This document shows positions 34,921 to 42,748 of a DNA stretch of 64,000 bases, in pieces. The first letter of the stretch is position 1, and every line of letters starts with the position of its first letter. The notes beneath the pieces were generated by a model. It was not told the DNA's origin and did no database searches. It was given only the letters and a program-made list of their open reading frames with translations. Source of the stretch: Mangrovibacter plantisponsor (GTDB lineage: Bacteria; Pseudomonadota; Gammaproteobacteria; Enterobacterales; Enterobacteriaceae); the NCBI RefSeq assembly GCF_003182475.1, contig NZ_QGTS01000021.1, positions 17,003-81,002 of the forward strand, given 5' to 3'. Made by a program: the position numbers and the translations under genes.

Positions 34921-34956
34921 AAAAAGAAGGAAAAAGCGTGGTTTTTCCTTCTTTTT
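34921..34956. other. 15-bp perfect A/G-rich hairpin
   Basis: AAAAAGAAGGAAAAA (34921-34935) and TTTTTCCTTCTTTTT (34942-34956) are exact complements with a GCGTGG loop. Its own T-run lets it act as a terminator on the plus strand and, by symmetry, on the minus strand. Confidence 0.7.
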
Positions 34957-34967
34957 AGTTAGCAGGC

Positions 34968-34998
34968 GAAAATCAATGACTTGATTTTCCTGTTTTTT
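34968..34998 (+). terminator. Hairpin with T-run
   Basis: GAAAATCAA (34968-34976) and TTGATTTTC (34981-34989) form a perfect 9-bp stem with loop TGAC, followed by CTGTTTTTTTA. It has the form of a canonical intrinsic terminator on the plus strand. Confidence 0.7.
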
Positions 34999-35004
34999 TA
35001 TTGG

Positions 35005-35044
35005 GTGACATCCTCTCGTTCTGTGCGAACATGAGGTTTGTCAT
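35005..35044. other. Imperfect stem-loop in hairpin cluster
   Basis: GTGACATCCTC-TCGTTC and GAACATGAGG-TTTGTC form an interrupted stem with loop TGTGC. It lies between the third hairpin and the second copy of the GC-rich hairpin. Confidence 0.4.
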
Positions 35045-35051
35045 CAGACTC

Positions 35052-35074
35052 AACGGGGGCCTGAAGCCCCCGTT
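35052..35074 (-). terminator. Second copy of the 23-bp GC-rich hairpin
   Basis: This is identical to 34888-34910 and lies 25 bp beyond the 3' end of the convergent chemotaxis gene, so it is well placed to end that transcript. The two copies bracket a 141-bp segment with three other hairpins. Confidence 0.7.
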
Positions 35075-35098
35075 TAATATAGTCATGTAGCAATAAAC

Positions 35099-36772
35099 TC
35101 AGAACGACTCCCAGTCATTCTCTTTGTGACCACCACCCGCCAGCGCCAGTTGGCCTTTTTTCGCCGAAGACAGTCCTTTACGCGCTGCTGGTTTCGCCTG
35201 ATTACCACTCGCATCACCCGGCAGGCGGAACACCGAAACAATTTCAGTCAACCGGTGAGCCTGCTCTTCCAGGGATGCCGAAGTACCGGAAGACTCTTCC
35301 ACCAACGACGCGTTCTGCTGCGTTACGGTATCCATCTGAGAAATCGCGCTTCCCACCTGGGAAATACCTTTGCTCTGTTCCACAGATGCTGATGCAATCT
35401 CCGACATAATGCTGGTTACACTGGAGACAGATTTCAGGATGTTATCCATCGTGGTGTTTGCCAGGGAGACCTGCTCATAACCGGTGTTAACATTGCTGAC
35501 TGATTCATCAATCAGGGTTTTGATCTCTTTTGCCGCACCCGCACTGCGCTGAGCCAGGTTACGTACTTCACTGGCTACTACCGCAAACCCGCGCCCTTGT
35601 TCACCAGCACGAGCAGCTTCAACCGCTGCGTTAAGCGCCAGAATGTTGGTCTGGAATGCAATACTGTCGATAACGTTGATGATATCGGCGATTTTCTGCG
35701 AGCTGCTGGTGATATTTTTCATACTACTGATAACACCCTGCACCACTTCACCGCCTTCATTCGCCGCTTTGGATGCTGTTTGTGCCAGCGTACTGGCCTG
35801 TGCTGCGTTATCGGCGTTCTGTTTTACTACGGCGCTCAACTGTTCCATGCTGGCTGCCGTTTCAGTCAGTGCTGCTGCCTGCTCTTCCGTACGTGACGAC
35901 AAATCAACGTTACCTGCGGCAATTTCACTGGAGCCGTGGTAAATCTCGCTGGCACTGCCACGAATTTGTGAAACGGTTTTCACCCAGTTTTGCTGCATGG
36001 TTTCCAGAAAAGGAATTAACTGGCCCACTTCGTTATTACCCAGTGGCTGTGTGGATTTATCCAGATGGCCTTGTGATAACACCTGCAAATGTTGTTTTAC
36101 CCACTCCAGTGGGCGGCCAAGGAACACGGATAAGTAACGTTCACTCAGCACCAGGATCACCAGACCAATAACCATGGTGATAATAATGGTGGTACGCGCC
36201 ACAGAAACCCAATTATTAATACGGCCATTGGCTGCCGTTTTAAGATCCTGAATTTCCTGGTTATAGGCGAGAATGGCGTCGGTGAAATTGGTGCGTAACG
36301 GGTTATATTTATCACTTGTCAGTTGAGTAAATGCTTCCAGGTTATTTGCTTTCACCGTGTCGAACATCGGTTTAATTGCCTGGTTAAACAGTCTCAGTGA
36401 GCTGTTGTAAATATTATCAATCGACGTGCTGCTGATATTGGCATGGTCTGTCACTTTGAACTGATTAAGCCCACCCTGCAGGAAATCGATGTCTTTACCA
36501 ATCCCATCCACTAACTGCTGGTAACTGGCTGTATCCCCATTTTTTTGTGCAACCATTGCACGGTCCATAGCCAGTTTAACCTGGTAGTAACGCGCACTGG
36601 CACCATTAATGATATCGCCATTCACCTGCTGAACATTGGTGAGCGCGACTTCTTCTTTCAGGCTGCCCAAAGCATGCAGAGAGAAAAAAGACACGCCACT
36701 CCACAGCAGAGTGAACAGGATAAGGATAGATAACATCATAACCTTAATTTTAAGGTTGCGAATAAAGTGCAT
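35099..36772 (-). CDS. Methyl-accepting chemotaxis protein
   Basis: The 557-residue receptor has an N-terminal helix ([30 protein letters not shown]) and a periplasmic four-helix-type sensor of about 150 residues. A second membrane helix ([18 protein letters not shown]), HAMP region and signalling domain follow. The signalling tip is [47 protein letters not shown]. The C-terminus NDWESF is the CheR/CheB tether pentapeptide form. The ATG at 36772 follows GGGGG and fits the family start. Ligand unknown. A sigma-28-type promoter lies upstream. Confidence 0.92.
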   Translation of the reverse strand: MHFIRNLKIKVMMLSILILFTLLWSGVSFFSLHALGSLKEEVALTNVQQVNGDIINGASARYYQVKLAMDRAMVAQKNGDTASYQQLVDGIGKDIDFLQGGLNQFKVTDHANISSTSIDNIYNSSLRLFNQAIKPMFDTVKANNLEAFTQLTSDKYNPLRTNFTDAILAYNQEIQDLKTAANGRINNWVSVARTTIIITMVIGLVILVLSERYLSVFLGRPLEWVKQHLQVLSQGHLDKSTQPLGNNEVGQLIPFLETMQQNWVKTVSQIRGSASEIYHGSSEIAAGNVDLSSRTEEQAAALTETAASMEQLSAVVKQNADNAAQASTLAQTASKAANEGGEVVQGVISSMKNITSSSQKIADIINVIDSIAFQTNILALNAAVEAARAGEQGRGFAVVASEVRNLAQRSAGAAKEIKTLIDESVSNVNTGYEQVSLANTTMDNILKSVSSVTSIMSEIASASVEQSKGISQVGSAISQMDTVTQQNASLVEESSGTSASLEEQAHRLTEIVSVFRLPGDASGNQAKPAARKGLSSAKKGQLALAGGGHKENDWESF

Positions 36773-36885
36773 ATAACCCCCGGAAGTATTGAACTGATAA
36801 CAAAACGAGTGCTGAGATGAGAAACAGGAACACAACCTGATGCCGTTGCATCAATTCCGTGTCTGGTGCGCAACACCTGCATGTA

Positions 36886-36912
36886 ATATCGGCACAATTA
36901 CATTTTTAATTA
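36886..36912 (-). promoter_or_regulatory. Sigma-28-type promoter for the chemotaxis receptor
   Basis: On the minus strand TAAT (-35), 15 bp, then GCCGATAT (-10) matches TAAA-N15-GCCGATAA at 10 of 12 bases, 114 bp upstream of the start. FliA dependence is expected for such receptors. Confidence 0.65.
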
Positions 36913-37326
36913 ATATTTTTATCACTTCACTCACACTGAAAGCACAGAAAGAATATCAATTAACACACTGTTTTAACTGCATTTATTAAAAGCACAAAAA
37001 CAAAAATGTTAATAAAATTATCACTAATAAAAAAATATTCAGCCAAAAGGAATAATTTTTAATAATTAAAACAATCCAACAAAAGTATGATTTATTCATT
37101 AATTAAGCAGGGCTAACTGAGAATAAAACACATTTCATTCCCACTAACATATCTTTACATTACCACCGAGAACAATCTGAATTAAAAACAGCTCCATACT
37201 TTGTTCACAATTGTCCCTTATATACCTCAGTTAATAACGAGGCAGAGAAAAACCCTGCCTCACGTAACGAAGAACCCGATGAAATCCCGCTACCGGGAGA
37301 CCATTGAATACCAGTCTGAGGATGAC
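36913..37326. other. AT-rich intergenic region without recognised gene
   Basis: This stretch between the divergent chemotaxis receptor and secreted-protein genes is very AT-rich and has no frame with family features. It may hold the promoter of the repeat protein. An open frame reaches back from 37327 to 37201 but lacks coding character before the signal peptide. Confidence 0.4.
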
Positions 37327-37686
37327 ATGAACAAATTAGTCGCACTTTCTGCTTTACTGGCCTTTGCCGCTGCTCCCATTGCTCAGGCAGCGCCACAACC
37401 GCAGCAAGAGCAAAACAACCAACAGATGCTGCACAAAAAAGGCCATAACCAGAATAATGGTTCTCATAAAGACCAGCACCAGAGCAACCATAACGGTAAT
37501 CACAACAGCAATCACAAAGACAACCACAAGGGTTCGCAAGGCAAACCCGGCCAGAATGGCGGACAAAATATGAAACCGGGGCAGACTGGTAGTCACAATA
37601 TGAAACCCGGCCAGAATGGCGGGCAGAATACGAAACCGGGACAGAACAGTAACGGTGATAACAAACTGCCAGTACAACCACGCTAA
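37327..37686 (+). CDS. Small secreted His/Asn/Gln-rich repeat protein
   Basis: The 119-residue product has a signal peptide (MNKLVALSALLAFAAAPIAQAA). A strongly hydrophilic tail lies in two parts: a His/Asn/Lys-rich segment (GHNQNNGSHKDQHQSNHNGN and similar) and about three and a half 10-residue repeats based on KPGQNGGQNM. There are no Cys, few acidic residues and no hydrophobic core, so it is likely disordered. The His-rich part could chelate metal ions, and it may be an envelope stress protein, but I do not recognise the family. ATG 37327 follows GAGG; the longer frame upstream is not supported. A strong terminator follows. Confidence 0.65.
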   Translation: MNKLVALSALLAFAAAPIAQAAPQPQQEQNNQQMLHKKGHNQNNGSHKDQHQSNHNGNHNSNHKDNHKGSQGKPGQNGGQNMKPGQTGSHNMKPGQNGGQNTKPGQNSNGDNKLPVQPR

Positions 37687-37715
37687 GTTGGCACTTATCC
37701 GTTTCTGAATGCACA

Positions 37716-37744
37716 GAAGGAAACCCTGAGGGTTTCCTTCTTGT
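37716..37744 (+). terminator. Intrinsic terminator after repeat protein gene
   Basis: An 11-bp perfect stem, GAAGGAAACCC (37716-37726) and GGGTTTCCTTC (37730-37740), is followed by TTGTTT. It lies 30 bp after the stop codon. Confidence 0.85.
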
Positions 37745-37817
37745 TTAATGCATTACATTGTTGTTCGTACGCTGGAACGGTAAAACCCGCCACAATTGCA
37801 ACTGACGGCAGGCCACA

Positions 37818-37839
37818 TTACCCGGTAAAAACACCCGGC
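37818..37839. repeat. 22-bp direct repeat, left copy
   Basis: TTA followed by CCCGGTAAAAACACCCGGC is repeated exactly at 38619-38640. This copy contains the antitoxin stop codon and encodes its last residues (PGVFTG). Its first 11 bases (TTACCCGGTAA) are a palindrome. Confidence 0.85.
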
Positions 37840-38147
37840 CCTTTTACAGAAAGAACATTAAGGACACGTAACGCTGCCCCATTCGGTTTTTTTTCACCAC
37901 GTTCCCATTTGGAGACAGTCACAACAGACATATTCACAAGTTCAGCCAGCATTGCCTGGCTCAGGTGGTAGCGGCTACGCAGCGTACGAATTGCATCACC
38001 ATTCATTTCAGTAATCACAGGTAAACGTTCGCGGAATTCACGTAATCTCACACGCGAATCAATGTAACCGACAGTGTCTTCAGAAATCCCACCATGAGGA
38101 AGCATATCGTGAGCCATTTCCTGCAAATCTTTCAGATGGTCAACCAT
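37818..38147 (-). CDS. XRE/HigA-type antitoxin
   Basis: The 109-residue protein has a C-terminal helix-turn-helix: AIRTLRSRYHLSQAMLAELVNMSVVTVSKWERGEKKPNGAALRVLNVL (about 52-100). The N-terminal half is likely the toxin-binding part. Antitoxins of this class repress their own operon with the toxin as co-repressor. It overlaps the toxin gene by eight bases, with toxin first, as in higBA and related loci. The last codons and stop lie inside the left copy of the 22-bp direct repeat. Confidence 0.85.
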   Translation of the reverse strand: MVDHLKDLQEMAHDMLPHGGISEDTVGYIDSRVRLREFRERLPVITEMNGDAIRTLRSRYHLSQAMLAELVNMSVVTVSKWERGEKKPNGAALRVLNVLSVKGPGVFTG

Positions 38148-38526
38148 TACATTTAACCTCTCTCATCGTGCTATTTTTAATCTGTGCCGCAATTTGTTCT
38201 TGCGTCATATTCTGAAGATCAGCAGCGAATTTACGATAGCCTTTAAGGGCATCATCAGGAATCTCTTTACCTCTGTTACTGATATTCGACTTCAGGTAAC
38301 CATTAATAAAGAAGAAATTCCGCCCGGTTTGAAAGGCAATAATTGCACGGGCTCCATAACTTTTCCCCTTTCCTGGCAGAGGGATACGTTTTTTGATAAT
38401 CCCACCGCCCAGGTCACCTTCAAAAAGGCCTTTCATAATTTCATTTGCTGCACTACATAAATCTGCATCACTAATGCTGCCACCTCTGGTGTTCTTATCG
38501 AACACCTTTAAAACATAAATCTCCAT
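38140..38526 (-). CDS. RelE-superfamily toxin (PF06296-like)
   Basis: The 128-residue protein begins MEIYVLKVFDKNTRGGSISD and continues with the basic core GGGIIKKRIPLPGKGKSYGARAIIAFQTGRNFFFINGY. This matches the RelE-like PF06296 family of type II toxins, thought to cleave mRNA at the ribosome. The core Lys/Arg residues are kept, so it may be active. ATG 38526 has AAGGAA nine bases upstream; longer starts are not supported. It is cotranscribed with the antitoxin, from a promoter region with an inverted repeat. Confidence 0.82.
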   Translation of the reverse strand: MEIYVLKVFDKNTRGGSISDADLCSAANEIMKGLFEGDLGGGIIKKRIPLPGKGKSYGARAIIAFQTGRNFFFINGYLKSNISNRGKEIPDDALKGYRKFAADLQNMTQEQIAAQIKNSTMREVKCNG

Positions 38527-38575
38527 GGCGGATTCCTTGCGTGTTGTCAGGGTATCCCTCTCCAGACTACGCAAG

Positions 38576-38596
38576 CTATAATACTAAGGATTATAG
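38576..38596. promoter_or_regulatory. Inverted repeat over the toxin-antitoxin promoter
   Basis: CTATAAT (38576-38582) and ATTATAG (38590-38596) are perfect arms with a 7-bp spacer, 50 bp upstream of the toxin start. They overlap -10-like TATAAT sequence. It is a good candidate for the antitoxin operator. Confidence 0.6.
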
Positions 38597-38618
38597 GTTA
38601 TAACAATGTGGGTTTGTT

Positions 38619-38640
38619 TTACCCGGTAAAAACACCCGGC
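38619..38640. repeat. 22-bp direct repeat, right copy
   Basis: This copy is identical to 37818-37839 and 801 bp from it. It lies 19 bp downstream of the end of the MFS gene. Together the copies bracket exactly the toxin-antitoxin unit and its promoter. Confidence 0.85.
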
Positions 38641-38659
38641 ACGTTGCACAGATTCGCCT

Positions 38660-39832
38660 TTATGCTTTGCGGGCTATCAGTACATAACTCAGAAGCGCTA
38701 ACAAATAGCTCCCGCCCAGCACTACCCCCATAGAGATAAAAGACGTGCCGCCAATACCGGTTAAAGGTGCGCTCACGCCACCCATCATAAACATTAAGGT
38801 ACCTAAAAAAGCAGATGCAGTGCCTGAATGTTGACCTTGCGCTTGCATCGCCATGGCTCCGGCCAGGGTACAAACGGCACTGTTTATGGATACGGCGATG
38901 AACAATACAGGAACAACCGCAGCCAGGGGTGCCCTTACTACACCGCACAGCAACAGTACCACCGCAGCAATGACCGACAGAACCAGAGCGCCAACCAGAA
39001 CCGGCTTTTCTCCCCAACGGGCCGAGAGTTTCACTGTGCCAAGGGAAAACACAATAAGCCCGGCACCATTCAAAGCAAACAGGTAGCTATACTGCTGTGG
39101 CGTCAGTTGCCAGTGAGACTGAAAAACATAAGATGAGGCACCAATGTAAGCAAATAACCCGGCCAGCATAAACCCCTGCACCAGGCACAACCCCATGAAG
39201 CGCTGGTCCCGCATCACTGCAATAAATGATGCCGCCATATTACTTTGCTGTTTTTGCCGCCGTTGTGGTGGGTAACTTTCGGCTAATTTGGTGGACACAA
39301 CAACCAGCATCACAATCCCCACCAGCGCCAGAGTAATAAACAGCCCCTGCCAGCCAGTCAGCGCCAGTTGCAACCCACCTAATACCGGTGCGGCTATTGG
39401 TGCCACACCGTTAATTGCCATCAGTAAGGCAAAAAACTGCGTCAGCTCTGGCCCGGCGTAACAGTCACGCGCAATGGCCCGGGATAACACCGCGCCACCA
39501 GCCCCGGCCAGCCCCTGGATAAAACGCGCCGCCATTAAACCAGACATACTGGTTGCTACCGCGCAGCCAATTGAAGCCAGAATAAAAATAACCAGAGAAG
39601 CCAGCAGTGGTACTTTGCGCCCCATTCGGTCACTTAACGGGCCGAAAACCAGTTGCCCCAACCCCAGGCCAACCAGAGATGCGGTGAGGGTCAGTTGCGT
39701 CGCAGAAGTGGATACCTGTAAATGGGCCGTAATATCCGGCAACGCAGGTAGATAAAAATCGGTGCACAGTGGCCCCAACGCGGCCAGCATCCCTAGTATC
39801 AGGGCATACAGCGTGCGTTGTTGTATTGACAT
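38660..39832 (-). CDS. Bcr/CflA-type multidrug MFS exporter
   Basis: The 390-residue protein has twelve hydrophobic helices and drug-resistance MFS motifs. GPLCTDFYLPALPDITAHL (Bcr/CflA N-terminus) is followed by QLVFGPLSDRMGRKVPLL (motif A) and ARFIQGLAGAGGAVLSRAIARD (motif B/C region). It should export a drug by proton antiport. It lies four bases downstream of a TetR regulator on the same strand, forming a self-regulated pair. Substrate is unknown. Confidence 0.88.
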   Translation of the reverse strand: MSIQQRTLYALILGMLAALGPLCTDFYLPALPDITAHLQVSTSATQLTLTASLVGLGLGQLVFGPLSDRMGRKVPLLASLVIFILASIGCAVATSMSGLMAARFIQGLAGAGGAVLSRAIARDCYAGPELTQFFALLMAINGVAPIAAPVLGGLQLALTGWQGLFITLALVGIVMLVVVSTKLAESYPPQRRQKQQSNMAASFIAVMRDQRFMGLCLVQGFMLAGLFAYIGASSYVFQSHWQLTPQQYSYLFALNGAGLIVFSLGTVKLSARWGEKPVLVGALVLSVIAAVVLLLCGVVRAPLAAVVPVLFIAVSINSAVCTLAGAMAMQAQGQHSGTASAFLGTLMFMMGGVSAPLTGIGGTSFISMGVVLGGSYLLALLSYVLIARKA

Positions 39833-39835
39833 GGT

Positions 39836-40453
39836 TTAGTCCTTTTTCCTGGTATTATTGCTCTGAGTATCCGGAAACAGGGTGTGCAATATGGCAAGGT
39901 AATTACTTTGCAAACATTGCGCATCAATTGGCCGGTGCGGGCGAACATGGCGACGCAGCAGTGTGCCTTCAGTGAGCACCGCCATCACTTCACTCAGCGC
40001 GTTAACCTGAATAGTATCCAGATGCGGGTAGCGCGCTTTCAGCATGGCGCACCCTTGTTCAAATAAATTCAGGTCAGCCTCAACCACCAGTTGAGCAATG
40101 CGTGGGTTACGGGTTGCTTCAGCACTGATTTCCAGCAGCAATGCATCATCGCGGCTGTCAAATGCGGCAATACCGGCCAGGCTCCGGGTAAACTCATCTG
40201 CCTTGCGCACTAAATCATGATTAACGGCCAGCATATGTTCCACCCTGGCACTAATAATCACCTTGATAATGGCTTCCACAATGGCGTCTTTATTCTGAAA
40301 ACAGCGGTAGATTTGGCCCGGCCCAAGCTGTGCTTCCCGTGCAATATCCGCCATAGAAGTGCCATGCAGCCCTTTATCCCGAAAGCATGCCCGGGCGGCC
40401 TGAATAATCGCGTTGCGCCTGGCGTCCTGGCGGCTTATGCGGTCCGTAGTCAT
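39836..40453 (-). CDS. TetR-family repressor of the MFS exporter
   Basis: The 205-residue protein has an N-terminal helix-turn-helix (ARACFRDKGLHGTSMADIAREAQLGPGQIYRCFQNKDAIVEAII) and a variable C-terminal domain. It is cotranscribed with the MFS gene and likely represses both. The ATG at 40453 follows CGGGAA. A palindrome 47-62 bp upstream (40500-40515) is the probable operator. Confidence 0.85.
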   Translation of the reverse strand: MTTDRISRQDARRNAIIQAARACFRDKGLHGTSMADIAREAQLGPGQIYRCFQNKDAIVEAIIKVIISARVEHMLAVNHDLVRKADEFTRSLAGIAAFDSRDDALLLEISAEATRNPRIAQLVVEADLNLFEQGCAMLKARYPHLDTIQVNALSEVMAVLTEGTLLRRHVRPHRPIDAQCLQSNYLAILHTLFPDTQSNNTRKKD

Positions 40454-40499
40454 AAATTTCCCGTGATTGCAGGAGTTGAGAGGATCACAACCCACAGAT

Positions 40500-40515
40500 G
40501 AGAACGTTCATTCTC
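40500..40515. promoter_or_regulatory. Candidate TetR operator
   Basis: GAGAACGTTCATTCTC has arms GAGAA (40500-40504) and TTCTC with the inner palindrome AACGTT, upstream of the tetR-MFS start. It fits TetR-family operators in size. Assignment is inferred. Confidence 0.5.
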
Positions 40516-40625
40516 GTTTAAACCACGAAAAGATTCAAGAAACAGTGGTAAGCAATTTGTGCCAATGAGAAACACCGCTGGCAGCAGGCAGGGAAATGCG
40601 CCAGAAATTTGGCGCATTGTTACGG

Positions 40626-41015
40626 TTACCCATGAGCTACACGGTCTGCCTGTGCAAATACGCCACGCGCGACGGAAACTGCTTTCAGCACCGCAGGGAA
40701 CCCTGCGTACAGCGCCATTTGTAGCATCACTTCTGTAATCTCTTCACGGCTGCAACCCACATTCAGTGCTCCCTGAATATGCACCGCCAGTTGAGGCTCG
40801 CAGTGGCCCATCGCAGTCAGCGCCGCAACCGTTGCGATTTCCCGTGATTTAAGATTAAGTTGCGGGCGGGAATAAATATCACCAAAGCCAAATTCCACAA
40901 TATAGCGGCCAAGATCAGGGCAGATATCCGCCAGCCCATTGACCACATTTTCGCCTGCTTCGCCATCAATCTCAGCAAGCTTTGTTAACCCTCTTTCATA
41001 GCGTGACTGTTGCAT
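40626..41015 (-). CDS. Carboxymuconolactone-decarboxylase-family protein
   Basis: The 129-residue protein has the CMD fold pattern: DIYSRPQLNLKSREIATVAALTAMGHCEPQLAVHIQGALNVGCSREEITEVMLQMALYAGFPAVLKAV. The H-x-x-A-x-N-x-G-C segment is typical. It has a single-Cys GHCEPQ, not the CxxC of AhpD, so disulfide reductase activity is unlikely. The start ATG 41015 has GGAGG upstream. A MerR-type promoter with an over-long spacer lies 32 bp upstream, and the MerR gene is next, so it is probably induced by a small effector such as an aldehyde or oxidant. Confidence 0.85.
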   Translation of the reverse strand: MQQSRYERGLTKLAEIDGEAGENVVNGLADICPDLGRYIVEFGFGDIYSRPQLNLKSREIATVAALTAMGHCEPQLAVHIQGALNVGCSREEITEVMLQMALYAGFPAVLKAVSVARGVFAQADRVAHG

Positions 41016-41046
41016 GTGTTACCTCCGGTTAGTCAGTTCAGGTAAC

Positions 41047-41077
41047 AGGCTAAAAGTTAGAGCACACTCTAAGTCAA
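41047..41077 (-). promoter_or_regulatory. MerR-type promoter with 19-bp spacer and dyad
   Basis: On the minus strand TTGACT (-35) and TAGCCT (-10) are separated by 19 bp. The spacer is centred on the perfect dyad TTAGAG-TGTG-CTCTAA (41057-41072). This is the classic geometry of promoters activated by MerR-family proteins. It drives the carboxymuconolactone-decarboxylase-family gene. Confidence 0.8.
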
Positions 41078-41122
41078 GGGGATATTACCAACCACAAACA
41101 GGCCAATGTTACCCAAAGGTAA

Positions 41123-41503
41123 TCACGCCGGATCACTCTGATGCGCCACTTGTTCCCGCAATGCCTCATCATAAAAAGCAATTTTGCTGTCCAGTGCCTG
41201 CAGATGCGCCTGAGCCTGAGCAATATGCGCCTGCAATACCGCCTGGTGTTCCGCCAGCATTTGCCGCCGTTGCAAAAGCGTTGCGGCGCCTTTTTCCCGT
41301 AACATGGCATAGGCGCAAATTTGTGCCAGAGGCATACCGGTCTCTTTCAGGCGGGTAATGAATTTGACCCATTCAATATCTTTCTCCTTAAACTGCCGGT
41401 GCCCACTGGTATCGCGTGCAATACGCAGCAACCCTAAGGTTTCGTAATAACGCAGGGTGTATGGGCTTAACTGAGTACGTTCGGCAAAACGGGCAATTTT
41501 CAT
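41123..41503 (-). CDS. MerR-family regulator (AdhR/NmlR-like)
   Basis: The 126-residue protein has the MerR winged helix (MKIARFAERTQLSPYTLRYYETLGLLRIARDTSGHRQF) and a C-terminal coiled coil (LLQRRQMLAEHQAVLQAHIAQAQAHLQALDSKIAFYD). It lacks a metal-binding Cys cluster, so it is more like aldehyde/oxidant sensors than metal sensors. It lies upstream of the gene whose promoter carries the 19-bp-spacer dyad, which it very likely activates. Confidence 0.85.
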   Translation of the reverse strand: MKIARFAERTQLSPYTLRYYETLGLLRIARDTSGHRQFKEKDIEWVKFITRLKETGMPLAQICAYAMLREKGAATLLQRRQMLAEHQAVLQAHIAQAQAHLQALDSKIAFYDEALREQVAHQSDPA

Positions 41504-41746
41504 CAGTTCTCCTGAACCTTACTGTTACCCGCACAATAAGAGAGCTCTTATTCGCAGGGGCTAATATTAGTGGGGGTTATGTGTTTATTCTTTATTACAG
41601 ACCAACAGCCCGGCAATTAAAATATCGCCATATCTTATTCAGTTATCACCGAAGAAAACGGTTGTCATTGCCCTGTATCCACGACCAGTGGGCACTTGTG
41701 TTCATTTTTCATCGGTTGGCATTCCAGCGTACTTTTCGCCCTGCTC
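41504..41746. other. Intergenic region with 18-bp palindrome
   Basis: The gap upstream of the amino-acid ABC operon holds AATAAGAGAGCTCTTATT (41535-41552), a perfect 18-bp palindrome 32 bp from the MerR start. It could be an operator or a bidirectional stem. A 120-codon frame crosses the region but has low-complexity, non-family sequence, so I do not call it. Confidence 0.4.
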
Positions 41747-41765
41747 TGGTGCATTTAACGCACCA
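41747..41765. promoter_or_regulatory. Dyad upstream of sigma-54 promoter
   Basis: TGGTGCATTTAACGCACCA has perfect 6-bp arms with a 7-bp spacer, about 85 bp upstream of the sigma-54 elements. NtrC sites have the half-sites in the opposite order (GCAC-N7-GTGC), so it may bind another enhancer protein. Confidence 0.45.
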
Positions 41766-41848
41766 TCCGCAAACATAAGCCCCGTTTTGATCCAGCCCGT
41801 TTTCCCCATGCCTGCTGCAACGCTGTATATTTACATCTAAATTAAAAT

Positions 41849-41863
41849 TGGCACGTTTAATGC
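41849..41863 (+). promoter_or_regulatory. Sigma-54 promoter
   Basis: TGGCACGTTTAATGC matches TGGCAC-N5-TTGC at 9 of 10 specified bases, with the GG and GC doublets at the required 10-bp spacing. The predicted start is about 12 bp downstream, some 25 bp before the ABC binding-protein ATG. NtrC-type nitrogen control is likely. Confidence 0.75.
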
Positions 41864-41899
41864 TTAATCATTGTTGAACAATATCATCAGGGGTTCGAC

Positions 41900-42721
41900 A
41901 TGAAAAAAGTCATCGCATTACTGGGCAGTGCCACAACCATTCTGGCGTCATTGCCAGCTCTGGCGAACGGCACGTTACAGCCGGGCAACCTTACTATCGG
42001 TTCCGACTTAACTTACCCACCTTATAACTTTATGAACAACAACCAGCCTGCCGGTTTTGATGCTGAGTTTATGCAGTTGATCGGCAACGATATGCATCTG
42101 AAACCTAAGGTTAAAGACACCCGTTTCGCCAGCCTGATAATGGGCCTGAAAAGCCAAAAATTTGATGTCATTGCATCAACGCTATATGTCACCCCCGAAC
42201 GAGCACAGCAGGTGGATTTTATCCCCTACATGAAAACGGGTGGCTCACTGATGGTGAAACAGGGCAGTACATGGCAGCCCAAACAGCCGCAGGATCTCTG
42301 CGGGAAAAAAGTCGGATCCATTAAAGGCGGTGCATGGATCCCTAAATTGCAAAAAGTTTCCGCGGATTATTGCCAGGTGAAAGGGCTCGGCGCTATCGAT
42401 GTGAAGGAATTTCCTTCCTCACCCGAAACAACTCAGGCTCTGCTTTCTGGCGCCATTGACGTTCAGTACGAAGATGCCGCTGTCGCCAAAGCGACGGTTG
42501 AAAAAACCGGTAACCGCCTGGTTATCAGTTCTGACAGCGTGTTGTACCCGGTAGTAGTTGGCCTGGCCGTAAACAAAAACAACACAGCTCTGCGCGACCA
42601 GTTGCAAAAAGCATTTGGGGATGTGGTGAAAAATGGCGAATACGCAACGTTACTGAAGAAATACAACGTACAAATGCCCAGTGCCGAAGAGATCAACAAA
42701 GCGCTGGCTGGCACGCTGTAA
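41900..42721 (+). CDS. Amino-acid-type ABC periplasmic binding protein
   Basis: The 273-residue protein has a signal peptide (MKKVIALLGSATTILASLPALA) and the family-3 pattern: LTIGSDLTYPPYNFMNNNQPAGFDAEFMQLIGNDM, MGLKSQKFDVIASTLYVTPERAQQVDFIPYM and GKKVGSIKGGAWIPKLQK. DVQYEDAAVAKATVEKTG follows at the hinge. It carries a polar amino acid or related nitrogen compound to the permease-ATPase fusion encoded 27 bp downstream. Ligand not assigned. It is expressed from a sigma-54 promoter. Confidence 0.85.
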   Translation: MKKVIALLGSATTILASLPALANGTLQPGNLTIGSDLTYPPYNFMNNNQPAGFDAEFMQLIGNDMHLKPKVKDTRFASLIMGLKSQKFDVIASTLYVTPERAQQVDFIPYMKTGGSLMVKQGSTWQPKQPQDLCGKKVGSIKGGAWIPKLQKVSADYCQVKGLGAIDVKEFPSSPETTQALLSGAIDVQYEDAAVAKATVEKTGNRLVISSDSVLYPVVVGLAVNKNNTALRDQLQKAFGDVVKNGEYATLLKKYNVQMPSAEEINKALAGTL

Positions 42722-42748
42722 CTACTTACCGGTTCGGGAGAGAGCATT

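Noticed and set aside
36773..37200. CRISPR or small RNA in the AT-rich gap
   Set aside because: No regularly spaced repeats and no terminator-like hairpin were seen.
41416..41778. 120-codon frame upstream of the sigma-54 operon
   Set aside because: It overlaps the MerR gene and the operon control region, and its product has no family pattern.
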